Part shown: positions 52,326 through 61,172 of the stretch, one piece after another | Layout: each line of letters starts with the position of its first letter | Numbering within the stretch: the first letter of the stretch is position 1 | Assembly (NCBI GenBank): GCA_934728355.1 | Contig: CAKVEA010000001.1 | Location: 124,001 to 188,000, forward strand | Direction of reading: 5' to 3' | DNA: 64,000 nt | Source: an uncultured Eubacteriales bacterium | Lineage (GTDB): Bacteria; Bacillota; Clostridia; Oscillospirales; Acutalibacteraceae | The notes under the pieces: model-generated | The model's database searches: none | Told to the model about the DNA's origin: nothing | The model's input: only the letters and a program-made list of their open reading frames with translations | Translations under genes and position numbers: made by a program

Positions 52326-52787
52326 GTGGAAAAAAATTGTCAAGTGAAGAAACCGTTAAATTTTTGCAAAATTTTAAATTCGGCTAAAATTCCCTACAGA
52401 GCAACTCCTGGATCTGCAGGAATGGATTTATGTGCATGCATTGAAAATGATATAGTTTTGAATCCCGGAGATAGAGCTTTGGTTCCTTCGGGGATAGCGA
52501 TAAGTTTGCCGGGCCCTGAATATGCTGCTTTTATATTTGCCAGAAGTGGACTTGGAATAAAACATGGTATAACTCTTTCAAATGGAGTAGGAGTAATTGA
52601 CAGTGATTACCGAGGTGAAATAGGTATTGGACTTTGTAATTTAGGAAAAGAGCCTTATAAGATAAAAAATGGAGAAAGAATTGCTCAAATGGTAATTATG
52701 AAAGTAGAACTGCCGGAACTGAATGAAGTCAAAGTTCTTGATTTAACAGACCGTGGAAGCAATGGATTTGGTTCTACAGGAAAATAA
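52326..52787 (+). CDS. dut: dUTP diphosphatase
   Basis: 153 residues. Hydrolyses dUTP to dUMP, keeping uracil out of DNA. All five trimeric dUTPase motifs are recognisable: GSAGMDLCA, RSGLGIKHG, GVGVIDSDYRGEIG, GERIAQMVI, and RGSNGFGSTGK at the C-terminus. GTG start at 52326 after AAAAGGTGATAAT. An N-terminal extension of about 20 residues (KNCQVKKPLNFCKILNSAK) precedes motif 1. Confidence 0.97.
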   Translation: MEKNCQVKKPLNFCKILNSAKIPYRATPGSAGMDLCACIENDIVLNPGDRALVPSGIAISLPGPEYAAFIFARSGLGIKHGITLSNGVGVIDSDYRGEIGIGLCNLGKEPYKIKNGERIAQMVIMKVELPELNEVKVLDLTDRGSNGFGSTGK

Positions 52788-52889
52788 TTTTAATGCAAAT
52801 ACATTAATATATAGTATAATAAAAACAATTTATTTTCATATAAATAAAGTATAGAAGTTTTAGAAGTCAGAAGGGAGAGAACTCAAGAT

Positions 52890-53897
52890 ATGTTTTCAAA
52901 AGAAATAGGAATAGATTTAGGAACCGCAAACACTTTGGTTTTTCTTAAGGGAAAAGGTATTGTTAAAAGGGAGCCTTCTGTTGTTGCGGTAGATACAAAA
53001 AGTGATACTGTTTTAGCAGTAGGAAATCAAGCTAAAAACATGATTGGAAGGACCCCCGGCTCTATAGTTGCGGTGAGACCGCTTAAAGATGGAGTAATTG
53101 CAGACTTTGATGTAACTGCAGCAATGCTTAAATACTTTATTTCAAAAACCGCCAGAAGTATATTTTTCAGTAAACCGAGAATGGTAATATGTATGCCGTC
53201 CGGTGTTACAGCAGTTGAAAAAAAGGCTGTTGAAGATGTTGCAAAACAAGCTGGAGGAGGAGTTATAGAACTTATCGAGGAACCCATGGCAGCAGCAATA
53301 GGTGCAGGTATGCCTGTTTGCGAAGCTATTGGAAATATGATAGTTGATATAGGTGGAGGAACTTCTGAAGTAGCAGTTATTTCTTTGGGAGACATAGTTA
53401 CTTCAAAGTCTGAAAGAGTTGCCGGAGACAGAATGGATGAAGCTATTATTTCCTATATAAGAAGAAAATATAACCTTTTAATAGGAGAACGCACTGCTGA
53501 AAATTTAAAAATAAAAATAGGTTCGGCGGTACCTTATGAAAATGAAAGTGAAATGGTAGTCAAAGGGAGAAATCTCTTGGATGGTTTCCCAAAAGATATT
53601 GAGATTTCTTCAAAAGAAGTAAGAGAAGCATTACATGATCCGTTGCAACGTATAGTAGAGGCAGTTAAATGTACTCTTGAGAATACTCCTCCTGAACTTT
53701 CAGCAGATATTATAGATAAAGGGATTGTTTTATCTGGAGGCGGAGCACTTTTGAGAGGTATAGATACTTTAATTTCGGAATCCACTAATATGCCGGTTTA
53801 CATTGCAGAAAGCCCACTTGAATGTGTTGCACAAGGTGCCGGAAAATGTCTTGAGTCTTCTGTAAAAGAGTATTGCAGTAGATTTTCCAAGAGTTAA
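52890..53897 (+). CDS. mreB: Rod shape-determining protein MreB
   Basis: 335 residues. Actin-like filament protein that guides lateral cell-wall synthesis. Phosphate loops: EIGIDLGTANTLVFLKGKG and NMIVDIGGGTSEVAVISLGD; IVLSGGGALLRGIDTLI in the adenosine-binding region. ATG at 52890 after AGAAGGGAGAG. First gene of mreB-mreC-mreD-PBP2, so the cell is expected to be rod-shaped or elongated. Confidence 0.97.
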   Translation: MFSKEIGIDLGTANTLVFLKGKGIVKREPSVVAVDTKSDTVLAVGNQAKNMIGRTPGSIVAVRPLKDGVIADFDVTAAMLKYFISKTARSIFFSKPRMVICMPSGVTAVEKKAVEDVAKQAGGGVIELIEEPMAAAIGAGMPVCEAIGNMIVDIGGGTSEVAVISLGDIVTSKSERVAGDRMDEAIISYIRRKYNLLIGERTAENLKIKIGSAVPYENESEMVVKGRNLLDGFPKDIEISSKEVREALHDPLQRIVEAVKCTLENTPPELSADIIDKGIVLSGGGALLRGIDTLISESTNMPVYIAESPLECVAQGAGKCLESSVKEYCSRFSKS

Positions 53898-53935
53898 AAA
53901 GTATGAAGTATTTTAGTTAATCGTGAGGTAACGGT

Positions 53936-54793
53936 TTGAATAAGTTTTTTAAAAGTAAAGCTTTCAAAACAACTGTGATTATATTGTTTTTATTAATTTC
54001 AGTTGCTGTTTACTCATACTTAAATTACGAAAATGATGCTCTTTATAATATTTTTAGTACGGGAGTCTACCCGTTTCAAAAATCTTTTTCTTGGATATCC
54101 GGTAAAGTGGAGAATCTCTCTTTTATGTTTAAGGAAAAAGAAGAGCTTCAAAGTAGAATAAATTCTCTTGAAACAGAAGTTAATACTCTTAGAGATAAAG
54201 TGGTTGAATATAATGAACTGAAAAAGGAAAATGATCAGTTTTTGAAATATTATGATTTCAAAAAGGAAAATGACAGTCTTAAATTTGTTCCGGCATCGGT
54301 AATAGGAATGGATATACCGGGTTTTTTTAAAAATTTTACTGTGGACAAAGGATATAATGCAGGAATTTCAAAAGATGATGTAGTTATAACTGAAAACGGA
54401 GTAATAGGGTGTGTGTATAAAGTTGGAGCAGTGTGCTCGAAAGTTCGATCTATATTATCACCTGATATTAAAATATGCGTTTCTGATATTGAAACAGGAG
54501 AAAGCGGTGTTATTTCCGGACGTGCTGATATTGCTAAAGATAATCTGACTTCTATGATGTTTATTCCTGCACAAAATTCTATGAAACCCGGAGATATAGT
54601 TGCGACAACAGGAATAAGTGGTATGTACCCAAAAAATTTAAAGCTTGGAAAAATTAAGTCAATTGGTTATGATGACAATGAGTCTTCTTATTATGCTGTA
54701 GTAGAGCCATTTGAAAATTTAAAAGATACTAAAGATGTTTTTATAATAACGGATTTTAGGGGTAAAGGAGAAATTTCTACTGAAGATGATTAA
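53936..54793 (+). CDS. mreC: Rod shape-determining protein MreC
   Basis: 285 residues. One N-terminal membrane helix (about 10-28), a coiled coil (about 62-105, EELQSRINSLETEVNTLRDK), then the extracellular beta-barrel domains with GVIGCVYKVG and MKPGDIVATTGISGMYPKNL. Scaffold linking MreB, MreD and PBP2. TTG start at 53936 after GTGAGGTAA. 38 nt after mreB. Confidence 0.95.
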   Translation: MNKFFKSKAFKTTVIILFLLISVAVYSYLNYENDALYNIFSTGVYPFQKSFSWISGKVENLSFMFKEKEELQSRINSLETEVNTLRDKVVEYNELKKENDQFLKYYDFKKENDSLKFVPASVIGMDIPGFFKNFTVDKGYNAGISKDDVVITENGVIGCVYKVGAVCSKVRSILSPDIKICVSDIETGESGVISGRADIAKDNLTSMMFIPAQNSMKPGDIVATTGISGMYPKNLKLGKIKSIGYDDNESSYYAVVEPFENLKDTKDVFIITDFRGKGEISTEDD

Positions 54794-54822
54794 TAAATCG
54801 CTAAAGCTTGGAGGAAATATAA

Positions 54823-55329
54823 ATGATAAGGAGTTTTTCGAGGTATTTAATTTATATTTTGGAAATTTGTATTTTTTATTCCGTAAGCCAAATTAAAAGC
54901 TTTAGTTTTTTCAAGTTTAATCCATTATGGATTTTACCTGTTTTTGTGTGTATTTCACTCTTCTCTTCCAAGAAAGAATCTGTTTGTTTCGGTATACTGT
55001 GTGGATTTCTCATGGATTTGTCTTCAGGAGGGTTATTTGGTATTTATGCGATTATTTTAGGAAGTTTTGGATATTTAATGAGTATAGTTTTTTTATACTT
55101 TTTTAAACCGAATTTTATGGGAGCTTTAATTTTTTCTTTTATTTTACTGGCTATTGTTTTAACATTTGACTTTTACATAAATTTTTGCTCTCATAAATAT
55201 TTGTTTGCTGAAAGTTATATTTCTTATTATTTAAAAGTAGCTATTTCCACTTTTGTGGTTTCTTTACCGATTTACTTACTGAATAAGTTTATTTTGAAGT
55301 TTTTTATAAAGGTGAAAGTAAATGAATAA
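54823..55329 (+). CDS. mreD: Rod shape-determining protein MreD
   Basis: 168 residues, about five or six membrane helices with few charged residues. Contains FFKFNPLWILPVFVCISLFS and FGILCGFLMDLSSGGLFGIY, matching the family 'G...Gl..Dl..g...G' pattern. Overlaps the PBP2 gene by 8 nt. ATG after GGAGGAAATATAA. Confidence 0.92.
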   Translation: MIRSFSRYLIYILEICIFYSVSQIKSFSFFKFNPLWILPVFVCISLFSSKKESVCFGILCGFLMDLSSGGLFGIYAIILGSFGYLMSIVFLYFFKPNFMGALIFSFILLAIVLTFDFYINFCSHKYLFAESYISYYLKVAISTFVVSLPIYLLNKFILKFFIKVKVNE

Positions 55330-57310
55330 AGTTCATTTAAAAAATGATTGGATTAAAAGATATATATTTTTTTCTGTTTCAGTATTTATTATATTTGGGA
55401 TTTTTATTTACAGGATGGTAGATTGGCAAATAATAAATGCTGATTACTACAAAGAACGCGCCAATAGCAGCAGTATATATTTCATAAAAACAGACCCAGT
55501 TAGAGGAGAGATTTTGGATTCACTCGGAGAGCCTTTGGCTGTTAATGACACAGGATATAAAGTTTTGATAAATAGACTTTTAATAGAAAAAGATAAAGAA
55601 AATGATACTATAATAAATGCTGTGAATCTTATAGAAAGCTTAGGAGACTCATATATAGACATTTTACCTATTTTTTTAAATGAAAATGAATTTTATTATA
55701 AAGAGGACAAAGAGAGTCAAATAAAATGTTTGAAATCGAATTTAAATTTGTCTGAGGATTCAAGTGCGGCAAAGTGTATCGAAGAGCTTATGCACAAATA
55801 TAAAATCGATAATTATATGAGTAAAAAAAATATTCTCGTGCTTTGCAGTGTTAAATACAACATGGAAAAGAACGGAGTTTATTTTTCTAAAAATACACCT
55901 TATGTTTTAGCGGATAATATTAGTGAAAAGACAGTAAATATAATTCTTGAAAAATCAGATTATTTAAAAGGTGTCAAAGTACAAGCATCGTTAAAAAGAA
56001 AATATGTAAACGGAGAGGTTGCGCCTCATATAATCGGATATACTGGCTTTATGTCAAGTGAAGAATACGAAAAAAGAAAAGATACTTACAGTATGGATTC
56101 AAAAATAGGAAAAACAGGAATTGAAAGTGTATATGAAGATTTTTTAAAAGGTACCGGTGGAAAACGAATGATACAAGTTTCAAAAGAAGGTCAAGTGATT
56201 GGAACTTCTGAAAAAGAACTTTCCGCGGCAGGAAATACAGTATTTTTAACAATTTCTTCAAAAATTCAAAAAGCCGCTAATGAATCACTTAAAAGAAATG
56301 TTGAAAAGGCTCAAAGCGCAGGAACTAAAGACTGCAAATGCGCAGCTGCTGTTGCTCTTGATGTGAATAATTTTTCTATTTTAGCTGCAGCTACTTATCC
56401 AAGTTATGACCTTACAAGATTTATGGAAGACAAACTTTATTACGGTTTACTTGCAAATGATAAATCTGTACCGCTTTTAAACAGAGCTTTTTCAGGAGCT
56501 TATGCACCGGGATCAATTTATAAACCCTTAGTTGCTTGTGCGGCACTTGAGGAAGGAAAAATAACACCCGACGAAACTATATTTTGTGGTGGAAGTTTTA
56601 ATTATTATTCAGGATATAAACTTCATTGTATGGGATTCCATAGAAATGCTTCTTTAAAAACCGCAGTTGCTAAATCCTGTAACGTATATTTTGCAGAACT
56701 GGGAAGACGTTTAGGTGCGGATTGTCTTGCATCGTGGGCAAGAAAATTTGGGATAGGTGTTAAAACAGGTGTGGAAATAGGTGAAAGTAAAGGAGTGCTT
56801 GCTGGACCTGAACATAGTCAAGAGGTTGGTGCAAAATGGTATGAATCCGGGTCTTCTCAAGCAGCAATAGGACAGTCCGATAATATGTTTACTCCTTTGC
56901 AGCTTGCAACTTATACGGCAACTATTGCTAACGGCGGCACCAGATACAGAACTCATCTGGTTAGTAAAATTACAGATTATAGCCGTCAAAACTTAATAAA
57001 AGAATTCGGTCCTGAAATTATTGAAGAAAATATAGTTTCTAAAGAAACCTTAGATGCTGTAAAATCAGCTATGAGAGAAGTTACTCTTTCAGGTACGGCA
57101 AGAGACTTTTCAAATTATCCTATAGCGGTTGGCGCAAAAACAGGTACTGCTCAGAACTCAGGTTCAGATCATACAACTTTTGTTTGTTTTGCACCTTTTG
57201 AAAAGCCTGAAATAGCGGTAGCAGTTGTAATTGAACACGGAAAGTCCGGAATGCTTTCCAAAAATGTTGCAAGAGATATTATGAATGCATATTTTGGATT
57301 TGAAAATTGA
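55322..57310 (+). CDS. mrdA: Penicillin-binding protein 2 (class B transpeptidase of the elongasome)
   Basis: 662 residues. Cross-links peptidoglycan during elongation. One N-terminal membrane helix (about 14-35), a pedestal domain with the class B motif RGEILDSLGEPLAVN, then the transpeptidase with S398-I-Y-K401, S452-C-N454 and K606-TGTAQ, all three catalytic motifs intact. Overlaps mreD, as typical for mrdA. Directly downstream is a 240-nt gap holding a 10-bp inverted repeat. Confidence 0.96.
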   Translation: MNKVHLKNDWIKRYIFFSVSVFIIFGIFIYRMVDWQIINADYYKERANSSSIYFIKTDPVRGEILDSLGEPLAVNDTGYKVLINRLLIEKDKENDTIINAVNLIESLGDSYIDILPIFLNENEFYYKEDKESQIKCLKSNLNLSEDSSAAKCIEELMHKYKIDNYMSKKNILVLCSVKYNMEKNGVYFSKNTPYVLADNISEKTVNIILEKSDYLKGVKVQASLKRKYVNGEVAPHIIGYTGFMSSEEYEKRKDTYSMDSKIGKTGIESVYEDFLKGTGGKRMIQVSKEGQVIGTSEKELSAAGNTVFLTISSKIQKAANESLKRNVEKAQSAGTKDCKCAAAVALDVNNFSILAAATYPSYDLTRFMEDKLYYGLLANDKSVPLLNRAFSGAYAPGSIYKPLVACAALEEGKITPDETIFCGGSFNYYSGYKLHCMGFHRNASLKTAVAKSCNVYFAELGRRLGADCLASWARKFGIGVKTGVEIGESKGVLAGPEHSQEVGAKWYESGSSQAAIGQSDNMFTPLQLATYTATIANGGTRYRTHLVSKITDYSRQNLIKEFGPEIIEENIVSKETLDAVKSAMREVTLSGTARDFSNYPIAVGAKTGTAQNSGSDHTTFVCFAPFEKPEIAVAVVIEHGKSGMLSKNVARDIMNAYFGFEN

Positions 57311-57372
57311 CATTTTTTTGTAAAGCGTATAGAATAATACTTTCGAAGGATAAATTTAAAAAAATTAAAAAT

Positions 57373-57413
57373 ATATCATAAATAAAGTGGAAAAAAATTT
57401 TTGTTTATGATAT
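57373..57413. repeat. 10-bp inverted repeat after the mre operon
   Basis: ATATCATAAA (57373-57382) and TTTATGATAT (57404-57413), separated by 21 nt. It could be a weak terminator or an operator for the next gene. No good T-tract follows; the rest of the 57311-57550 gap shows no clear gene or promoter. Confidence 0.4.
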
Positions 57414-57550
57414 TATTCATATTATGATTTTAACTTAATTTTCCGGGAACAATGAAATTTTCAGGTTTGGTAATAAACGATATTTATCCTTGACTTAAGA
57501 TTTACAGCCGGAAATGTTTAGATACTTATTTTATATAGGAGGAATTTTTT

Positions 57551-57958
57551 ATGAAAATTGCATTTACTGCTCAAGACGCAAAAAAAGAATTGATGGTCAG
57601 ATTTTGTATAGCTTATTATGGTATTCTCGGTAGACATGAGTTATTTTCAACTTCAACAACCGGAAAGTTAGTTTCAGATGCTACAGGTCTTAATGTAAAA
57701 ACATTTCTTGGATCTGTTCAGGGTGGTTGTGAACAAATTGCTTCAAGAGTTTCTTGCGGTGAAATTGATATGGTTTTATTTTTTAGAGATGCAAATCGTC
57801 CTGACTTAATGGGTGATCCTCAAAATGATTTATTAAGGCTTTGTGATTTACATACAATTCCGCTTGCTACAAATTTGGCAACAGCTGAAGTGCTTATTCA
57901 TGGTCTTGAACGTGGAGATTTAGACTGGAGAAATGTTGGTAAACCTATAATTTTATAA
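57551..57958 (+). CDS. mgsA: Methylglyoxal synthase-like protein, catalytic residues altered
   Basis: 135 residues, whole-length match to the methylglyoxal synthase family (AFTAQDAKKELMVRFCIAYY, TTGKLVSDATGLNV, DMVLFFRDAN, LLRLCDLHTIPLATNLATAE, GLERGDLDW). Canonical enzymes turn dihydroxyacetone phosphate into methylglyoxal using an aspartate in GPxGGDQQ; here that segment reads VQGGCEQ with cysteine in place of the aspartate, and the downstream HEPD/HDPD motif is replaced in MGDPQ. It may therefore be inactive, changed in chemistry or a regulatory MGS-fold protein. ATG after GGAGGAATTTTTT. 14 nt before hisS. Confidence 0.8.
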   Translation: MKIAFTAQDAKKELMVRFCIAYYGILGRHELFSTSTTGKLVSDATGLNVKTFLGSVQGGCEQIASRVSCGEIDMVLFFRDANRPDLMGDPQNDLLRLCDLHTIPLATNLATAEVLIHGLERGDLDWRNVGKPIIL

Positions 57959-57972
57959 AAAGGAGAATTTTA

Positions 57973-59259
57973 ATGAACTTAATTAGTCAGAGAATTCGTG
58001 GCATGCAAGATGTTTTATTTTCTGACGGTCAAAGATGGAATGCACTTTGTAATTTGATGCAAAAGGAAGCGCAGGTTTACGGATTTCAATATGCTCGTAC
58101 TCCTGCGGTTGAGCATACTGAACTTTTTGAAAGATCTTCAGGAGATTCTTCAGACATAGTTAATAAAGAAATGTATACTTTTGAAGATAAATCAGGGAGA
58201 AAAGTTTCTTTACGTCCCGAAGGAACCGCAGGGATAATGAGAGCTGTTCTTGAAAGCGGAGTGAGTAATCATGCTTTACCTATGAAACTTATGTATAATG
58301 CTTCATGTTACAGATATGAAAAGCCTCAATCTGGCAGATACAGAGAATTTTTTCAATTTGGACTTGAAATATTCGGTTCTTCGTCAATTTTGGCTGAAGT
58401 TCAGCTTATAAAAGTTGCAAAAAGAATAATAGAAAAAATAGGAATAAATAATGTTTCTTTGGAAATTAATTCTATAGGTTGCAGTGAGTGTAGAAAAAAG
58501 TATATAGATATGCTTAAAAAATATTTTTATGAAAATAAGGAAAAACTTTGTAAAACATGTGTTTCAAGACTGGAAAAGAATCCCCTTAGAATATTCGATT
58601 GCAAAGAGTTTTCTTGTAAAAATATTTGTGATAAAGCGCCTTTAATAACTGAACATTTGTGTAAAGAATGTGAAGATCATTTTAATGCACTCAAAAGAAA
58701 ATTGGATTTAATTAATATAGATTATACTGTAAATCCTAGAATAGTCAGAGGACTTGATTATTATACAGGTACTGTTTTTGAATTCATTACCAATATTTCG
58801 AATACTTCGTTGACCGTTTGTGGTGGTGGAAGATATGACAAATTGTCGGAAATTTTAGGAGGATCTTTCTTACCTGCTGTGGGTTTAGGGTTTGGAATAG
58901 AAAGACTTATAATGGCAATTGATGAACAGGGTTTGAGTTTAAAATTTACAGATCATCCTTTAATATATATTGCATCCACTGATGAAAAATCTTCTGTTTA
59001 CGCGGAAAATCTTTGTGATAAGTTAAGAAAAGTTTCTATTTACGTGGAAAATGATATATCTGAAAGAAGTCTTAAGGCTCAAATTAAACATGCCTCCAAA
59101 ATTAAATCTGAATTTCTTATGGTTTTAGGTGAAGAGGAAATTAATTCTGGTATGGCAAAAATAAGAAATATGAATAATGCGGAAGAAAAAACTATATCAA
59201 TTGGTGCTGACTTCCTAACCGAAATTTATTCGCTTAAATCTAAAAGTATATTTGTGTAA
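57973..59259 (+). CDS. hisS: Histidyl-tRNA synthetase
   Basis: 428 residues. Charges tRNA-His. Class II core with motif 2 YRYEKPQSGRYREFFQFG, the histidine-specific RGLDYYTGTVFEF and CGGGRYDKLSEILGG, motif 3 AVGLGFGIERLIM, and a C-terminal anticodon-binding domain. A cysteine-rich insertion (about 165-245; CSECRKK, CKTCVSR, CKNICDK, CKECEDH) is more cysteine-dense than usual and may hold zinc. ATG after AAAAGGAG. Confidence 0.97.
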   Translation: MNLISQRIRGMQDVLFSDGQRWNALCNLMQKEAQVYGFQYARTPAVEHTELFERSSGDSSDIVNKEMYTFEDKSGRKVSLRPEGTAGIMRAVLESGVSNHALPMKLMYNASCYRYEKPQSGRYREFFQFGLEIFGSSSILAEVQLIKVAKRIIEKIGINNVSLEINSIGCSECRKKYIDMLKKYFYENKEKLCKTCVSRLEKNPLRIFDCKEFSCKNICDKAPLITEHLCKECEDHFNALKRKLDLINIDYTVNPRIVRGLDYYTGTVFEFITNISNTSLTVCGGGRYDKLSEILGGSFLPAVGLGFGIERLIMAIDEQGLSLKFTDHPLIYIASTDEKSSVYAENLCDKLRKVSIYVENDISERSLKAQIKHASKIKSEFLMVLGEEEINSGMAKIRNMNNAEEKTISIGADFLTEIYSLKSKSIFV

Positions 59260-59273
59260 TTTAAAATTAGTTG

Positions 59274-59301
59274 TTGACAATTTTCAAATATATGATAGAA
59301 T
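59274..59301 (+). promoter_or_regulatory. Promoter of the tRNA-Leu gene
   Basis: TTGACA (59274-59279), 16 nt, TAGAAT (59296-59301), about 35 nt before the tRNA. Confidence 0.72.
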
Positions 59302-59335
59302 ACTTTGGTGAGGGAGTGTATCCCCTGCCTTATGT

Positions 59336-59422
59336 GCCGCTGTGGTGGAATTGGTAGACGCAATGGACTCAAAATCCATCGGTAGCAATACCATGCCGGT
59401 TCAAGTCCGGCCAGCGGTACCA
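59336..59422 (+). tRNA. tRNA-Leu (anticodon CAA)
   Basis: 87 nt including an encoded CCA. Acceptor GCCGCTG pairs with CAGCGGT (one G.T), anticodon loop CTCAAAA gives CAA, reading TTG codons; the variable arm (CGGTAGCAATACCAT region) is long as in class II tRNAs, and the T arm has GGTTCAAGTCC. Downstream, GCAAAGT / ACTTTGC (about 59424-59451) may form a hairpin. Confidence 0.95.
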
Positions 59423-59487
59423 GGCAAAGTTTAGGTTAGTTTCTACTTTGCTAGGTTAATAAAATATAGTGAAGTGAAGGAGTCTAA

Positions 59488-60321
59488 ATGAAAAAAGTAT
59501 TTTCAATAGTAGCTTTATTTTTTATAGCTGTGGCAACTGTATTTGCTCATTCTTTATTTAAAAGTGATGGAGCTAGTTGCAAAACAGTAGAAGTAAATGG
59601 AAAAATAATGAGAGCGGAAATAGAAGGTTCCGGAGATAAAACGATAGTTATGTTAAGCAGTTGGAATACAGATTCTCCAGTTGATGATTTTTATCCGTTA
59701 TGCAAAAGACTGAGTAAGGATTATAGAGTAGTAGTTTTAAACTATTTTGGATACTGCGGTAGTGAAATAACGAGTGATGAGCGTACTAATAAAAATATGG
59801 TTGAAGAAATTCGTTCAGCACTGCATCAATTGAATATCGAGCCGCCCTATATACTGTTGCCGCAATCAATGTCTGGTCTTTATAGTTTATATTATGCAAA
59901 TAATTATCCTTCTGAGGTTTCAGGAATAATAGGAATAGATATGTCTTTACCTCAAAAGCAACTTGAGCAGTGGACTGAGGAAACATTTGAAAAATCAAAA
60001 ATCAGTTCTGCATCAAGTATACTGAATATTTCAATGATAAATCAATGGAATAAATTTTATGATAATTCTAAAGAGTTAAAGAATGTAAAATATTCATCCA
60101 GTTTACCTGTTTTAGCTTTTCTGTCTACCGGTGAAATAGATGCTGTAGATGAAATGGTAAAGAATGGTAAAATTAAAACATCTTGGATTCAAATGAATGA
60201 TAATATGATTACAAATGATAGTATTCAGTCTAAGAAAATTTTAGAAGGAAAGTGCGATTTGATATATTCGCAAGCTGATGATATTGTAAAAAATATCAAG
60301 GAATTTATAGAGAGTTTATAA
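59488..60321 (+). CDS. Exported or anchored alpha/beta-hydrolase-like protein lacking a catalytic histidine
   Basis: 277 residues. Signal-anchor KKVFSIVALFFIAVATVFAH at the N-terminus. The alpha/beta-hydrolase core has VVVLNYFGYCGSE and the nucleophile elbow LLPQSMSGLYSLYYA with S127; related proteins use GHSMGG or PHSMSG. After S127 no histidine occurs anywhere; the usual C-terminal GxHYLH position reads KCDLIYSQADDIV. The catalytic triad is therefore incomplete and the protein may be a non-enzymatic or altered relative. ATG after GAAGGAG. It ends in a strong terminator. Confidence 0.8.
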   Translation: MKKVFSIVALFFIAVATVFAHSLFKSDGASCKTVEVNGKIMRAEIEGSGDKTIVMLSSWNTDSPVDDFYPLCKRLSKDYRVVVLNYFGYCGSEITSDERTNKNMVEEIRSALHQLNIEPPYILLPQSMSGLYSLYYANNYPSEVSGIIGIDMSLPQKQLEQWTEETFEKSKISSASSILNISMINQWNKFYDNSKELKNVKYSSSLPVLAFLSTGEIDAVDEMVKNGKIKTSWIQMNDNMITNDSIQSKKILEGKCDLIYSQADDIVKNIKEFIESL

Positions 60322-60334
60322 GCATTATAAAAAG

Positions 60335-60357
60335 AGCATCCTGTTTTTCAGGATGCT
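60335..60357 (+). terminator. Terminator between convergent genes
   Basis: AGCATCCTG / CAGGATGCT 9-bp stem, TTTTT loop, then TTTTTCAT; on the minus strand CTTTTTAT follows, so it likely serves both the hydrolase and the STAS gene. Confidence 0.85.
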
Positions 60358-60365
60358 TTTTCATA

Positions 60366-60713
60366 TTAGGTATTTATTTTTTTAAGAGATATAAAATCCG
60401 AAAACCCTGTCATTTCAAAGATTTCCATTACTTCTGGAGACACATTTATTATCTCCATGGAAGATCCTTCGACCATGGTATCTATATGTTTTTTTATATA
60501 AAGAATGGCTCTCAATCCCGCACTACTCATATATTCAACATTTTTAAAATCAAAAACTAAATTTATTTTATTTTCATATTCTTTTTCTGTTTCAGAAAAA
60601 CAATTTTCTATTTCTTCTTGAAAATCAGGAGTGCTTTGAGTATCTAATCTTCCTGAAATTTCGTAAATGACTTTAAAATCATCTCTAATTTTTGAAAAGC
60701 CCAATGTAGCCAT
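60366..60713 (-). CDS. STAS-domain anti-anti-sigma-type protein
   Basis: 115 residues. STAS fold of the SpoIIAA/RsbV type: VIYEISGRLDTQSTPDFQEE, then VFDFKNVEYMSSAGLRAILY, where the serine of the MSSAGLR loop is the usual phosphorylation site, and EIFEMTGFSDFISL. In partner-switching the unphosphorylated form binds the kinase/anti-sigma. It lies 16 nt downstream of an HATPase gene, matching such a pair, but no sigma factor gene is adjacent. ATG after AAAGGAGGCG. Confidence 0.9.
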   Translation of the reverse strand: MATLGFSKIRDDFKVIYEISGRLDTQSTPDFQEEIENCFSETEKEYENKINLVFDFKNVEYMSSAGLRAILYIKKHIDTMVEGSSMEIINVSPEVMEIFEMTGFSDFISLKKINT

Positions 60714-60729
60714 ACCTTTTCGCCTCCTT

Positions 60730-61161
60730 TCATTTAATTTTTTTATTTATTTTTAAATGATTTTTTTTATTTGAATATTCGTAATACATAGAATTCATTA
60801 AATTTTTTACCATATATATTCCCATTCCACCAATTTTTCTTTCTTGTGGTGAAGAATTAATAGTTGGATTTTTGTTTTTTGTAGGATCAAAAGGAATACC
60901 ATAATCTTCAAAGGTAATAATGAATTCTTCCGGGAAATCAATGTATTCTATTTTTATTGATACTTTCCCAGTTTTTTCGGGATATGCATAGTTTGCTATA
61001 TTTACAAATATTTCTTCTATTGAAAGAAGTATATTTACTATGTCTTTTTTAGATATTCCAAAAGAACTTATAAATTTTTTTGAAAAATCATAAACATTTT
61101 GCCAATTTTCATTTAAAGCTAAAGTTTCTATTTTTTGTGATATTGGTTTTTTATTGTTCAT
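60730..61161 (-). CDS. RsbW/SpoIIAB-like serine kinase (HATPase)
   Basis: 143 residues. GHKL-type ATPase: N box LLSIEEIFVNIANYAYP, G1 FEDYGIPFDP, and G2 KIGGMGIYMVKNLM. Such proteins phosphorylate STAS partners and sequester sigma factors. It lies between the exported coiled-coil gene (11 nt upstream) and the STAS gene (16 nt downstream), forming a three-gene operon with no sigma factor. Confidence 0.88.
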   Translation of the reverse strand: MNNKKPISQKIETLALNENWQNVYDFSKKFISSFGISKKDIVNILLSIEEIFVNIANYAYPEKTGKVSIKIEYIDFPEEFIITFEDYGIPFDPTKNKNPTINSSPQERKIGGMGIYMVKNLMNSMYYEYSNKKNHLKINKKIK

Positions 61162-61172
61162 TTTTTATTCCT

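Noticed and set aside
57311..57550. Riboswitch before the methylglyoxal synthase-like gene
   Set aside because: Apart from one 10-bp inverted repeat, no known riboswitch core was recognised.
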